This document shows positions 1 through 8,537 of a DNA stretch of 17,774 bases, one piece after another. This DNA is from Flavobacteriaceae bacterium UBA5079 (GTDB taxonomy: Bacteria > Bacteroidota > Bacteroidia > Flavobacteriales > Flavobacteriaceae). The number at the start of each line of letters is the position of its first letter. The stretch's first letter is position 1. Location of the stretch: the NCBI GenBank assembly GCA_002414705.1, contig DIAL01000100.1:1721-19494 (forward strand), given 5' to 3'. The notes under the pieces were generated by a model, which saw nothing but the letters and a program-made list of their open reading frames with translations, did no database searches and had not been told where the DNA came from. The translations under genes were made by a program, and so were the position numbers.

Positions 1-1037
1 AGGAATAAATCGGCAACTGGCTTAAACTCGTCTGTAAACACAACCAAAACAATGATATGTCTCAATAAATAAATAACAATTAAGCCCGCTGCAAATATTG
101 GAATAATGGATTTATAGAAATTAAAAACTTCGGCTCGAAACTCTTTTTTATTATCAATTTCAGAAAAACGAGGCAAAATATATAAGGTTAATAATGAAGA
201 CACAAACATTAAGTAGTATTTGGAAATACGATTCATGGATTCCCACATACCAGCTTCTTTCAGTCCAACGGTATCTGTAATATAATTTCGAATGGCGATG
301 GCTACAATTGGCAGTAAAAAGGCTGAAAATATGGCCATTATAGAATAGGAACTCAATTTTTTTACATAATCAAAACTTATGTGTTTTACTTGAATTAAAG
401 ATGCTAAACTGCGCCTGTTAGCAATACCAACCAGGGTTATTAAAAACAATAAAGATTCTGAAATAACAACAGAAATTAAAGCACCATCTATACGCTCTTT
501 GTAAATTAATAGAATGGTAATAGAAAGTCCAAAAATCTGACCAATAATATTTATAATAATCAAGATTTTATATTTGGAAAAGCCATTTAAAATCCCAAAT
601 ATGAACATATTTAAGGCATAAAACGGGAGTGCAATTGCCATAATACGAATAACATAGGCATAATCATTATAGTATGAAAACACATAATCATTAATGGCAT
701 CCGCATTAAAATAGCAGAAGAATGAAATTAATATTGTTGAAATAAAACCCGAATAGAAAACTGTTGAAATAGTCTTACTTAGCTCAAGGGTATTCTCCTT
801 AAATTCTGCAACATATTTCACCACACCATTATATAAACCCAATATGGATGCGGCCTGAACTGAACTTAAAAAATTTCGTAAATTTCCTATTAAAGCCATC
901 CCTTCTAATCCAACAAATAAAGCAATGGCTTTAGATGTTAAAAATCCTGAAATGATTTTAACAATCATAGAAACCGAGTTTAAAGACGCGACTTTAAACA
1001 AGACATTGTTATTTATATAATTTAGTAGGCGTTTCAA
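1..1037 (-). CDS. Wzx-type O-antigen/lipid-linked oligosaccharide flippase (C-terminus off window)
   Basis: Polytopic inner-membrane protein of the polysaccharide-export (MATE/MVF-like) superfamily, closest in character to WzxE-type O-antigen translocases, which flip undecaprenyl-PP-linked glycans to the periplasm. About 345 residues are visible and the frame stays open to the window edge; family members usually have about 415, so roughly 70 C-terminal residues are missing. Recognisable are the N-terminal stretch ISGFLTSKAIALFVG, then GNLRNFLSSVQ and LGLYNGVVKYVAEFK, followed by repeated hydrophobic helices. I place the start at a TTG (1037-1035) that directly follows the TAA of the upstream aminotransferase gene. 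The frame is open from that point, and the residues before the first ATG (968) include ASLNSV, which I expect to be conserved in the family. The ATG at 968 would truncate helix 1. It is the last visible gene of the minus-strand glycan operon and presumably exports its product. Confidence 0.85.
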   Translation of the reverse strand, partial: MKRLLNYINNNVLFKVASLNSVSMIVKIISGFLTSKAIALFVGLEGMALIGNLRNFLSSVQAASILGLYNGVVKYVAEFKENTLELSKTISTVFYSGFISTILISFFCYFNADAINDYVFSYYNDYAYVIRIMAIALPFYALNMFIFGILNGFSKYKILIIINIIGQIFGLSITILLIYKERIDGALISVVISESLLFLITLVGIANRRSLASLIQVKHISFDYVKKLSSYSIMAIFSAFLLPIVAIAIRNYITDTVGLKEAGMWESMNRISKYYLMFVSSLLTLYILPRFSEIDNKKEFRAEVFNFYKSIIPIFAAGLIVIYLLRHIIVLVVFTDEFKPVADLF

Positions 1038-2138
1038 TTAATAGGCATTTAATAGATTTATAATTTTAGTTATTTCTGGTTTAGTCAAAATGGGACTTAA
1101 AGGAATACTAACTACATTTTTGTGTATGGCTTCGGTAATTGGCAATTTTAAATGGGAATAGTTTGTTAAAGCTATTTGTTTGTGTGGTGGTATGGGATAA
1201 TGAATTAAAGTTCCAACACCATTTTCTTTTAAAAAATTCACTAAAGATGCTCTATCATCTACTTGAACAACAAATAAATGAAAGACATGATTTTCAGTAT
1301 CATCATAAAAAGGCATACTAATTTTAGGGTTTTTAATATTTTTCAAATACTGATTTGCTATAGCACGCCGTTGGGTATTATCGGTATCTAAATCCGGCAA
1401 TTTAATAGTTAAAAAAGCTGCTTGAAGCGCATCCAAACGTTTATTATATCCAATACGTGCATTTACATATTTTTCTTCAGAACCATAATTTCGTAACTCT
1501 GAAATTATTTTTGCCAAATCAGTATTATTTGTTGTTACTGCTCCAGCATCGCCTAAAGCTCCTAAATTTTTACCTGGATAAAAACTAAAAGCTGCTGCAT
1601 CTGCTAAATTTCCTGCTATTTTCCCGTTAGAATATTTAGCGCCTTGTGCTTGCGCAGCGTCTTCTATAACAAGTAATTTATGGTTTTTAGCTATTTGATT
1701 TATAGCTTTCATATTAGCCAACTGACCATACAAATGAACTACCAAAATAGCTTTCGTTTTTGATGATATATGTTTCTCTATTTGAGATGCATCTAGATTA
1801 TAAGTTTTGAAATCTGGTTCTATAAAAACAGGTTTTAAATCAGCATGAATTACAGATAAAACACTCGCAATAAATGTGTTTGCAGGCACAATAACTTCGT
1901 CACCAGGCTTTAATTCTCCTAATGCTATATAGGCTTTGAATATTAAAATTAAAGCATCTAAACCATTACTGACGCCAATTGCGTGTTTGGTTCCGCAGTA
2001 TTTTGAAAAATTTTGCTCAAAAGCTTGTACTTCAGAACCAAGAATATAATTTCCACTGTCTAAAAACTGTTTGAATTTCTCTTGAAATGCAGCTTCATAA
2101 CGTGCATTTATAGCCGGAAGATCTAAAAACTTAATCAT
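1038..2138 (-). CDS. DegT/DnrJ/EryC1/StrS sugar aminotransferase (FdtB/QdtB-like)
   Basis: PLP-dependent aminotransferase of 366 residues, normal length for the DegT family, predicted to install an amino group on a keto-sugar nucleotide in the cytoplasm. Seen in the sequence: the N-terminal [19 protein letters not shown] near residue 55, the cofactor aspartate in [10 protein letters not shown] (D160), and the Schiff-base lysine in [16 protein letters not shown] (K190). The lysine context with [12 protein letters not shown] resembles the FdtB/QdtB group that makes 3-amino-3,6-dideoxyhexoses from dTDP-3-keto sugars, and not WecE, whose lysine region differs. Substrate assignment is inference; no 3,4-ketoisomerase (FdtA-like) gene is visible here, though one could lie beyond position 1. 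The gene overlaps the upstream acyltransferase gene by ATGA (2135-2138) and abuts the flippase start, so translational coupling is likely. Confidence 0.9.
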   Translation of the reverse strand: MIKFLDLPAINARYEAAFQEKFKQFLDSGNYILGSEVQAFEQNFSKYCGTKHAIGVSNGLDALILIFKAYIALGELKPGDEVIVPANTFIASVLSVIHADLKPVFIEPDFKTYNLDASQIEKHISSKTKAILVVHLYGQLANMKAINQIAKNHKLLVIEDAAQAQGAKYSNGKIAGNLADAAAFSFYPGKNLGALGDAGAVTTNNTDLAKIISELRNYGSEEKYVNARIGYNKRLDALQAAFLTIKLPDLDTDNTQRRAIANQYLKNIKNPKISMPFYDDTENHVFHLFVVQVDDRASLVNFLKENGVGTLIHYPIPPHKQIALTNYSHLKLPITEAIHKNVVSIPLSPILTKPEITKIINLLNAY

Positions 2139-3133
2139 AGCATCACGTTATTTAATTTTTCATGATTAGCCAATGGAACAGCATAAAAATCTTGCGTTAT
2201 ACTTCGGGCTCCAAAACCTTCTTTCCAATATAATAAACCAGAATTAACCTGTTTACCTTGATTTTCGTTAGAAATACCAAAATCGAAAAACGGCATATCG
2301 TTAAAGGCCTTTTTCAAAAGATAGTCATGTAGGAAATCCAAACTTCCTAGTTGGTTTTTATTGGCATTTCCTGAAATGTATTGCGAATGTACTACGTTTT
2401 CCGTTATAAAAACCGTTGTTCCTGCTACCAATTTATCATCTTTATAAACATTAAATTGCTTAATATTATCAGGAAAACGCTTATGTAATAATTTTATTTC
2501 TTCTAAGGAGTGAACAGGTTTAGCTTCGTGTTTTGCTTTTAGATTAGGTATGAGAATGGTATTCCAAAAATCTTCAAAAAGATTGTCGTTTTTAACAACC
2601 AAATTATTTTTTATGGCACGTTTTACACCATCTTTTCGGTCTTTTGAAAATGCTATTTTTTCTGACAGATTGACAACAGACAACATATCCCGTCTCATTA
2701 ATTTGGCTTCCAATAAAAACATAAGATAGCTAATTTCAGCATTTGGAACACTGGAATACATAGCTGGTAGTTGTTTTAATTGCAAACTATCAAACCCATG
2801 AGATTCATAAAATTGAAGAAGGATTTTAAAAATTTCTAAAACCGAATGGAATTTCAATTTAGTATTATAAACCAAACCTCCATAGGTTAATCCTTGATGA
2901 CTAAAAACTGTTTTTTCTACTTTATTGGCAGGAAAAACGGCAATTGGTTTATCGTTTTTAAAAACAACAGCAGAGGCATCTTGAAAGCGATCTTGATGGT
3001 ATTCCATAAAATCTCGATGAAACAAGAATGTTGCATTTTTAGCCTGATGAACTAGTTTATTCCATTGAGAATAAAACGAGCGTTCATAAAACTTCACTGA
3101 ATATGTGGATTTATTTAGGGTGCTATCCGTCAA
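2135..3133 (-). CDS. FemAB/GNAT-like acyltransferase of the glycan locus
   Basis: A 332-residue protein resembling FemAB-type GNAT-fold acyltransferases found in exopolysaccharide and O-antigen loci. The N-terminal block [15 protein letters not shown] (about residues 37-51), the following AVFPANK and [11 protein letters not shown], and a C-terminal segment with [18 protein letters not shown] and YWKEGFGA are the features I use for the call. Sitting directly upstream of a sugar aminotransferase, it plausibly acylates the new amino group; this is inference from position, and an aminoacyl or peptidyl donor is possible. The start is taken as TTG (3133-3131), which overlaps the TGA of the upstream gene as TTGA. 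No ATG occurs before residue 43, which lies inside the conserved block, and a GTG at residue 13 is the only other plausible start. Confidence 0.75.
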   Translation of the reverse strand: MTDSTLNKSTYSVKFYERSFYSQWNKLVHQAKNATFLFHRDFMEYHQDRFQDASAVVFKNDKPIAVFPANKVEKTVFSHQGLTYGGLVYNTKLKFHSVLEIFKILLQFYESHGFDSLQLKQLPAMYSSVPNAEISYLMFLLEAKLMRRDMLSVVNLSEKIAFSKDRKDGVKRAIKNNLVVKNDNLFEDFWNTILIPNLKAKHEAKPVHSLEEIKLLHKRFPDNIKQFNVYKDDKLVAGTTVFITENVVHSQYISGNANKNQLGSLDFLHDYLLKKAFNDMPFFDFGISNENQGKQVNSGLLYWKEGFGARSITQDFYAVPLANHEKLNNVML

Positions 3134-4437
3134 AATTTAAATTTATTTACAAGTGGTTTTAAAAACCACCAATCTCTTTCTTTAAAATACATCAGGACAC
3201 TTATAATAATTAAAAATTCAAAAGGAAAACTGAATCTATTATTAGTGCCATAGGTTAATAGTGCCTGAAGTATTGATGCTATAAATATAACAGACATTAT
3301 TATAAAACCGATATCTATCCGTCTATTTTTAATGGCTTTTATTAATAAAACGGGAACGAGAAGCAAAAACACAAAACGGAATAGATATAAAATGGGTTCC
3401 TGGATATACCAAATACCACGAAATAGTTTATTGGCGTATTTAAAATTAAAATCGTTATAATTCCAATAAATAGTTGGTTTCCAGAAATCGCGCCACGAAT
3501 AAAATATAACTTGATGCACATATTCCATGGGATTGTTGGCTATAGTTACTTTAGCATATTTAGTTAATACTTTAGATAATTCAGAAAATTCCATACCATA
3601 TGTATCATAAGCACCATCATCATAAGCATACCAAATAGACATGGCTATGTCCTTATTCTCTTTAATAGCTTCGTCACGATACGCGACATAAGGTTCTGAA
3701 AGCCATTTAAATTCATCAGGCGATTTTTCTGCAAAACGTACAACATTTTGTGATAAATAAACACCCATTAATGTGGTAGATGAAAAGTAACCATGGTGTT
3801 TTTTTATGACTGAAGACCATCCTAAATAGGCCACAACAGGAAATACTAAAATAATAAATCGAGATGCTAATAATTTTAAGTTTTTAGGATCTTTCAAAAA
3901 CCAAAAGCCATATAACAGAAATGGAATATAGAGATAAAATGGCTTGGTAAGCACCAAATAACCAAATAGTAAACTAAGTGTCAAATGAATTAAAAACGTA
4001 TGCTTATTGAGCGTTATTAAGTAAAAAATAAGAGAAATTAATACAAGAATAAAGGACTCCATTAAAATAGCTGTTTCAAAAAAGTAAACATGAATAAACG
4101 TTTGTAAAAACAGCGTGATATATAAACTCTGTTTTTTAGAGAACCTTAAATTTTGCAATAGCAAATACCATAAAATGGCAGAAACAATACCAAATAGAAA
4201 TTGATAAAAAAGGGTAATATATAAATTACCAAAGGACAATGCCAGAACTATAGCGTAACCAGGCGTACGCGCACCATCATAATCTGAATAACTAAAAGCA
4301 GCAATATGTTCAGCTAAATTAATATACCCAGAACTATCTGGATAGATTGTGATATGGGTATAAAACACAAAAAAGATTAACATACGGACCAGTAAACCAA
4401 ACGTACCGATATATATTAAATTTTTATCTTTTATCAT
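3130..4437 (-). CDS. Polytopic membrane glycosyltransferase, GT-C / GT39-like
   Basis: A 435-residue integral membrane protein with about ten hydrophobic helices. After helix 1 comes an acidic external loop, TIYPDSSGYINLAEHI (D34), followed by RTPGYAI. That is the arrangement of GT-C glycosyltransferases, which use polyprenyl-phosphate-linked sugars on the outer face of the inner membrane. The region at about residues 205-310 is a long soluble loop rich in Trp, Tyr and acidic residues, and the C-terminus has NRFSFPFEFL before the last helix, similar to the conserved basic/Pro motif of ArnT/PMT-like proteins. I infer that it transfers a sugar from the lipid carrier made by the adjacent GT2 enzyme. 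No acceptor can be named. It overlaps the acyltransferase gene by 4 bp and lies 43 bp after the GT2 gene. Lipid-A or protein glycosylation is possible instead of O-antigen modification. Confidence 0.75.
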   Translation of the reverse strand: MIKDKNLIYIGTFGLLVRMLIFFVFYTHITIYPDSSGYINLAEHIAAFSYSDYDGARTPGYAIVLALSFGNLYITLFYQFLFGIVSAILWYLLLQNLRFSKKQSLYITLFLQTFIHVYFFETAILMESFILVLISLIFYLITLNKHTFLIHLTLSLLFGYLVLTKPFYLYIPFLLYGFWFLKDPKNLKLLASRFIILVFPVVAYLGWSSVIKKHHGYFSSTTLMGVYLSQNVVRFAEKSPDEFKWLSEPYVAYRDEAIKENKDIAMSIWYAYDDGAYDTYGMEFSELSKVLTKYAKVTIANNPMEYVHQVIFYSWRDFWKPTIYWNYNDFNFKYANKLFRGIWYIQEPILYLFRFVFLLLVPVLLIKAIKNRRIDIGFIIMSVIFIASILQALLTYGTNNRFSFPFEFLIIISVLMYFKERDWWFLKPLVNKFKF

Positions 4438-4480
4438 GTTTATTAAATAGTATTATTCTTAAAAGATGGCTATTTTAAAC

Positions 4481-5413
4481 TTACCAATTCTTTGCAATAG
4501 GTTTGTCTGTATAGTAAATAACCTTTTTACTAGCTGTTTGTTTACTTAATATATTTAATTGAAGCGACCCTAAAACAAAAACACCTATACTGATAAGTAA
4601 AGAATTAAAAAGTGTTGCCATGAGTGTACTACTCCAACCTGGAACAGCAACATCTATTATGTATTTTTTGTAGAGAATAAAGCCTGTTAAAATAAGAATA
4701 CCTAAAATTAAAAACATACAGAGTTTTATAAACACAAACAGTAAACTTTGCGCATTTTCTACAAAGGAGTTCACAGCATGATAAAATAAGTTTTTAAATC
4801 CCATTTTAGATTCGCCAGAAATACGTTGATTACGATCCCATGTTACTTTTGCCTTTACACATTTTTGATTATCCAAAAAAGCGGCCAAATGTACAAAGGA
4901 ATTTTCGGTAGCTGTTTTAACTAATTTAGGGCTTATCATACAGAAATTACCAAAGTTTAAGCGTTTTCCAATTACCAATTTAAACAAGCTTTGATACAAA
5001 CGATAAAAGAATTTGAAACGCCAGTTTTCATTACGTTTTCCACGAATTACTTGCACCAAATCCATGTTATCATGGTTTAATAATTCCTGTATAGCAGCAG
5101 GATCATCCTCACCATCTGCATCCATAATAATGACATGGTCAAAACCTTTCGACTCTACATAGAACAAGCCTTGTTGGATTGCTTTTTGGTGTCCCATATT
5201 AAAATTCAAGGCTAATAAAACGCTGTTAATGGTAGGCGACGATATTTTTAAATTTTCTATTCGTGATTTAGTGTCATCAAGCGAGCCATCATCAATAAAA
5301 ATTAATTCGAATAAATAGGGTAGTTTTTCTAATTCTGAAACTAACTGATTAGTAAGAATATCAATTCCTGAACTTTCATTAAAACAAGGTAAAAGAATGG
5401 CTATTTTTTTCAT
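4481..5413 (-). CDS. Family 2 glycosyltransferase with two C-terminal membrane helices (GtrB/DPM1-like)
   Basis: A 310-residue GT-A fold enzyme. The N-terminus reads KKIAILLPCFNES, followed by the nucleotide-sugar aspartates in FIDDGSLDD (about 40-47) and the metal-binding motif MDADGEDDP (97-105). Two hydrophobic helices near residues 225-247 and 262-288 anchor the C-terminus. This layout is typical of polyprenyl-phosphate hexosyltransferases, which make undecaprenyl-P-sugar donors at the cytoplasmic face. The DGEDDP form, in place of the more common DLQDPP, marks a different subgroup from classical GtrB/ArnC, so the sugar is unknown. Its position directly upstream of a GT-C enzyme supports a donor-maker plus donor-user pair. 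No GtrA-type carrier flippase is seen between them. Confidence 0.85.
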   Translation of the reverse strand: MKKIAILLPCFNESSGIDILTNQLVSELEKLPYLFELIFIDDGSLDDTKSRIENLKISSPTINSVLLALNFNMGHQKAIQQGLFYVESKGFDHVIIMDADGEDDPAAIQELLNHDNMDLVQVIRGKRNENWRFKFFYRLYQSLFKLVIGKRLNFGNFCMISPKLVKTATENSFVHLAAFLDNQKCVKAKVTWDRNQRISGESKMGFKNLFYHAVNSFVENAQSLLFVFIKLCMFLILGILILTGFILYKKYIIDVAVPGWSSTLMATLFNSLLISIGVFVLGSLQLNILSKQTASKKVIYYTDKPIAKNW

Positions 5414-5444
5414 GTAATCTTATAAATTCAAAAATATGATTTCT

Positions 5445-6935
5445 CTATTTGGTTATTTTATTAAAAACAAATTTATACTGATCATTAATATACTCATAAA
5501 TACCAAAAGGCGCACCTTTAGTAATTGGAATAAAACTTTTATCTGCTTGAAGCTGTTTTAAATAGTTGGGACTTTCAGCTAAATACGCAAATAATACCCG
5601 AAACACATTAACAGATGATTTTAAACTTGTATCATACATTTCATGATGATTATCAGGCCATTTTATAGCTAGTTGTGCTGAAAATATAGATTTAACAATA
5701 TCTTCATGCGTCTGTTTTTCTTTAGCTTCTTGGGTTGAATTCAAACCAACAAAACCACCATGATCTGCTGCCATGATAATTATGGCTTTTGGATCGTAAC
5801 TTGAAATATAATCAATAACTTCTTTTAACCAAACGTTTGTTGTTTCTAATTTCTCAATATAATGATCGCGCTCTTGACTAGCAATAGGTCCTGGATTTGA
5901 TTTATTAGTAATATGACCCGGAGATAATTCTTCTAAAAAATAAAAACTAGGTTTTGAATTTTCTTCCTTTTGAAGCACTTTTAAATCTGAAAAAATATCA
6001 GCCGACATTTGAAATCCTCTAGCAAAATAAGACAAACTGTCTTTAGATATGTTGCAATAATCATAAGCCATTTCACCACGATTAATTAGCAAATACGATT
6101 TACCAATTAGTAAATTTGTTTTGTACCCATTTTGCTTTAAAATATTAATAACAGGGTTTTTGCCAATTAAAATATTTCTGGCATTATACACTTCCCGAAT
6201 GTTATTTTTAGGATGATTATAATAATGATGTTTCATAGCAAACATAGAGCTATTAGAACTTAACGTTGAGTAGTAATTACTCCGAAAATCATTATATAAT
6301 TTAAAATTATTCTCTAATAAATAATTTTTAAAATTAGTATTATCAAATTGATAAAAGCCTGAATCTATTTCTGAAAAATTGACATAACCATCTGGTTGAA
6401 TCAGATAAATGTTGGGCTTGGTTTTAAAAACAGCAGCTTCAATACTATCAGGTTGCTGCATCCACGTTTCTGGTTTTTCAATTTGGAAAAACAGATAATT
6501 TAGAAGCATTCCGCCAACAACTACAGCCATTAACAACTGAATGACTATGATTTTCTTGAAATATTTAGCCAATAAAATAGCAGCTAAAATGGCTGCAAAA
6601 ACAACAGCAGTAACAAGTTTCCATTTAAAACCTTGAGTAATAATTACCAGCAAATATGCAAGCCAACCAAAATTTAAAATAGGCAACAAAAAACGGCTTA
6701 CAGGTTTAAAAAAAGATATTTTATTTACCAACCATAGAAAAAAGCTAAAAAGTAAAATAGGGACAATAATGAAATAGATGGTAAAAAAAAGAATCTGTTC
6801 CCAAGAATTTATAATGGTGAAATTTACGTTATAATAATACAAAAGTGGATACAAACCAGCTGCAATTGCGGCTAAAACAGGCGCTTGTTTCGGGCTTTTA
6901 GTAAAATTTATAATGGCATCACGAATGGTACTCAT
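5445..6935 (-). CDS. Membrane-anchored alkaline phosphatase/sulfatase-fold enzyme, probable phospho-group transferase
   Basis: A 496-residue protein with five hydrophobic helices in the first 150 residues, then a periplasmic domain of the sulfatase/alkaline phosphatase superfamily. Metal-site motifs are visible: NIYLIQPDGY (D182), a Ser/Thr-rich nucleophile region NYYSTLSSNSSMF with T224 as the likely nucleophile, a histidine in LSPGHITN (H341) and AADHGGF (D391, H392). There is no CxPxR signature, so a formylglycine-type sulfatase is unlikely. The five-helix anchor and threonine nucleophile recall LtaS and EptA, which transfer phosphoglycerol or phosphoethanolamine from phospholipid to a glycan or lipid. 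I infer a similar decorating role here; the group transferred is unknown. The start codon abuts the TAG of the upstream methyltransferase gene with no gap. Confidence 0.75.
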   Translation of the reverse strand: MSTIRDAIINFTKSPKQAPVLAAIAAGLYPLLYYYNVNFTIINSWEQILFFTIYFIIVPILLFSFFLWLVNKISFFKPVSRFLLPILNFGWLAYLLVIITQGFKWKLVTAVVFAAILAAILLAKYFKKIIVIQLLMAVVVGGMLLNYLFFQIEKPETWMQQPDSIEAAVFKTKPNIYLIQPDGYVNFSEIDSGFYQFDNTNFKNYLLENNFKLYNDFRSNYYSTLSSNSSMFAMKHHYYNHPKNNIREVYNARNILIGKNPVINILKQNGYKTNLLIGKSYLLINRGEMAYDYCNISKDSLSYFARGFQMSADIFSDLKVLQKEENSKPSFYFLEELSPGHITNKSNPGPIASQERDHYIEKLETTNVWLKEVIDYISSYDPKAIIIMAADHGGFVGLNSTQEAKEKQTHEDIVKSIFSAQLAIKWPDNHHEMYDTSLKSSVNVFRVLFAYLAESPNYLKQLQADKSFIPITKGAPFGIYEYINDQYKFVFNKITK

Positions 6936-8312
6936 CTATTTCAGTTTTAAAAAATACATGGTACGCTTGGCGTTTGGTATGGATACTTTTTCCACAATTG
7001 TGAAAATTTTACTGTACGCTTCTTCAAAATTTTCTTCGGAATAAAAATCGAAATGTGCTTTAAATTCGCCTTTTGTATTTAATAATCTTTGCACCCAAGA
7101 ATCTTCCCGATTTGGAAATTCAATAATAAGGTGTTTAGAAAAGGAAGCGAAAAAATTTGCAGACATATTAAATGTAACATTTCCAGAAAGGGTTATATGA
7201 TGGATTAAAGCCAACGCTAATGTAACATCTGGTGAAAATTGTTGAATCCTATTTAAAAAAGAATCGCGTTCCGTATTATTAAATCCTAAACCAGCTGAAG
7301 GGTTTAGCACATCTAATACTAGAGGAATAATATGTTTTTCTTTATTTATTTTTAAAGTGGTATAATTAAAATCTACAGCGTTATTATCAATATCACAAAC
7401 AATAGCTGTATCCAATTTATGTGTAATTCGTCTCACAAACGTACCATCATTTCCACCAACATCAATAAGTGTTTTAGTATTTAATTTATGAACCCAAGAA
7501 TTAATTAAATCGGCTTTATAATTAAAGGCGTCTTGAGCATAATTGGTTTTTTCGTAATAATTTCCCCATTCTGAATACTCTTTAATGTTCAGCTTTTTTA
7601 TATAGTCGTAAAGACTTGTAATAATGTTAAGCTGCGCTTTTTTAGATAGTTTTTTCGGGTTTGCTGTTCCTTCATAATCTTCATTATGCTTGTCTTCAAA
7701 TTTAGCCAGCAAATGAATATTTGAATATAAAAACGGATTTAATTTTGTTTTAAAAGGCAACATACTGGTTAACATATTTATTGGAATCCCATCAATAAAA
7801 TTTGTCATCATTTTTAAGGATTGCGCACCATGATAATGTGCCAATAATAAAGGTGCTAAAAAATGAGTAATAAACTGCTTATACGCTCGCCAAGGCTCAT
7901 TTTCATTATAAAAATCGAACGATAAGGTATCAATAAATAGGGCTTGACCATTATGAAATGTAACATTAAAAGCAGAGGCATCTTTTAAAGAAAAACCATG
8001 CTCTAAACTATATTTTTGAATTTTAAGCGTAAGTAAAGCTGCCTCTTTATACTGATTAAAACTCCACTCATACGGATAACTTATAAAAGGAATTTGTTCG
8101 GGCTGAATATGGATTTCGGTAGCAGATTTTTTTAGTTCTTGATGCGGAACTAATAGCTGATTATGAAACAACTTATTAAAAAACCCTGAATCATTTAAAG
8201 CATTATACTGTTTGAAGTAAATAGGAAATATGATGCGTTTTAACAGATTATCTTCTGTAAAAACAAAACCAGAAGGATCACGAAAAGAAGAAGTATGCCT
8301 CGTATTTTCCAA
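6936..8312 (-). CDS. Two-part SAM-dependent methyltransferase with kinase-like N-terminal half (NoeA-like)
   Basis: A 458-residue protein. The C-terminal half has a class I SAM-binding motif, LIDVGGNDGTF (282-292), a downstream acidic VCDID (beta-2 end), and ALALIHH near motif IV, so SAM-dependent methyl transfer is well supported. The N-terminal half is different: it contains FRDPSGFVF (10-18), ISYPYEWSF (77-85) and a block LKDASAFNV...FIDTLSF (109-132), which looks like the catalytic loop and metal aspartate of protein-kinase-like folds (D111, N116, D128). The whole resembles proteins annotated as methyltransferases related to rhizobial NoeA. The acceptor is unknown; a sugar or lipid-linked glycan is inferred from the locus. 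It starts 4 bp after the 63-residue gene and abuts the phosphatase-fold gene, so it is co-transcribed with both. Confidence 0.8.
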   Translation of the reverse strand: MENTRHTSSFRDPSGFVFTEDNLLKRIIFPIYFKQYNALNDSGFFNKLFHNQLLVPHQELKKSATEIHIQPEQIPFISYPYEWSFNQYKEAALLTLKIQKYSLEHGFSLKDASAFNVTFHNGQALFIDTLSFDFYNENEPWRAYKQFITHFLAPLLLAHYHGAQSLKMMTNFIDGIPINMLTSMLPFKTKLNPFLYSNIHLLAKFEDKHNEDYEGTANPKKLSKKAQLNIITSLYDYIKKLNIKEYSEWGNYYEKTNYAQDAFNYKADLINSWVHKLNTKTLIDVGGNDGTFVRRITHKLDTAIVCDIDNNAVDFNYTTLKINKEKHIIPLVLDVLNPSAGLGFNNTERDSFLNRIQQFSPDVTLALALIHHITLSGNVTFNMSANFFASFSKHLIIEFPNREDSWVQRLLNTKGEFKAHFDFYSEENFEEAYSKIFTIVEKVSIPNAKRTMYFLKLK

Positions 8313-8316
8313 ATTG

Positions 8317-8508
8317 TTATTTTTTATCTACATCAGAATCATCAACGTTTATATCTTCATACAAATCATCTTGATGCTTATGTAATCCAAAAAAAGTTTT
8401 AATCTTATACATTAAATTTTTTGAAAACAGAATAACGCCTGCTACTGTTGCAACGATAGCTTGCACAATCATAGCACCTACACTTGGATCAAAATATAAA
8501 AAATACAT
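8317..8508 (-). CDS. Small single-span membrane protein of unknown function (63 aa)
   Basis: I do not recognise a named family. The protein has one hydrophobic helix (about residues 10-30, GAMIVQAIVATVAGVILF), then a basic amphipathic stretch with KNLMYKIKTFFGL, and a very acidic tail (DLYEDINVDDSDVDKK). That predicts an inner-membrane protein with a cytoplasmic charged tail. It sits 4 bp upstream of the methyltransferase gene and 29 bp downstream of the YgjV-like gene, on the same strand, so it is probably a real operon member. An accessory or anchoring role for the methyltransferase is possible but inferred only from position. Confidence 0.65.
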   Translation of the reverse strand: MYFLYFDPSVGAMIVQAIVATVAGVILFSKNLMYKIKTFFGLHKHQDDLYEDINVDDSDVDKK

Positions 8509-8537
8509 AATTCAGTTTTTGTAAATATAGTAAAAGT

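Noticed and set aside
8509..8537. TATATTTA on the minus strand as a promoter for the 63-residue gene
   Set aside because: It lacks the final G of TAnnTTTG and has no -33 partner; not strong enough to list.
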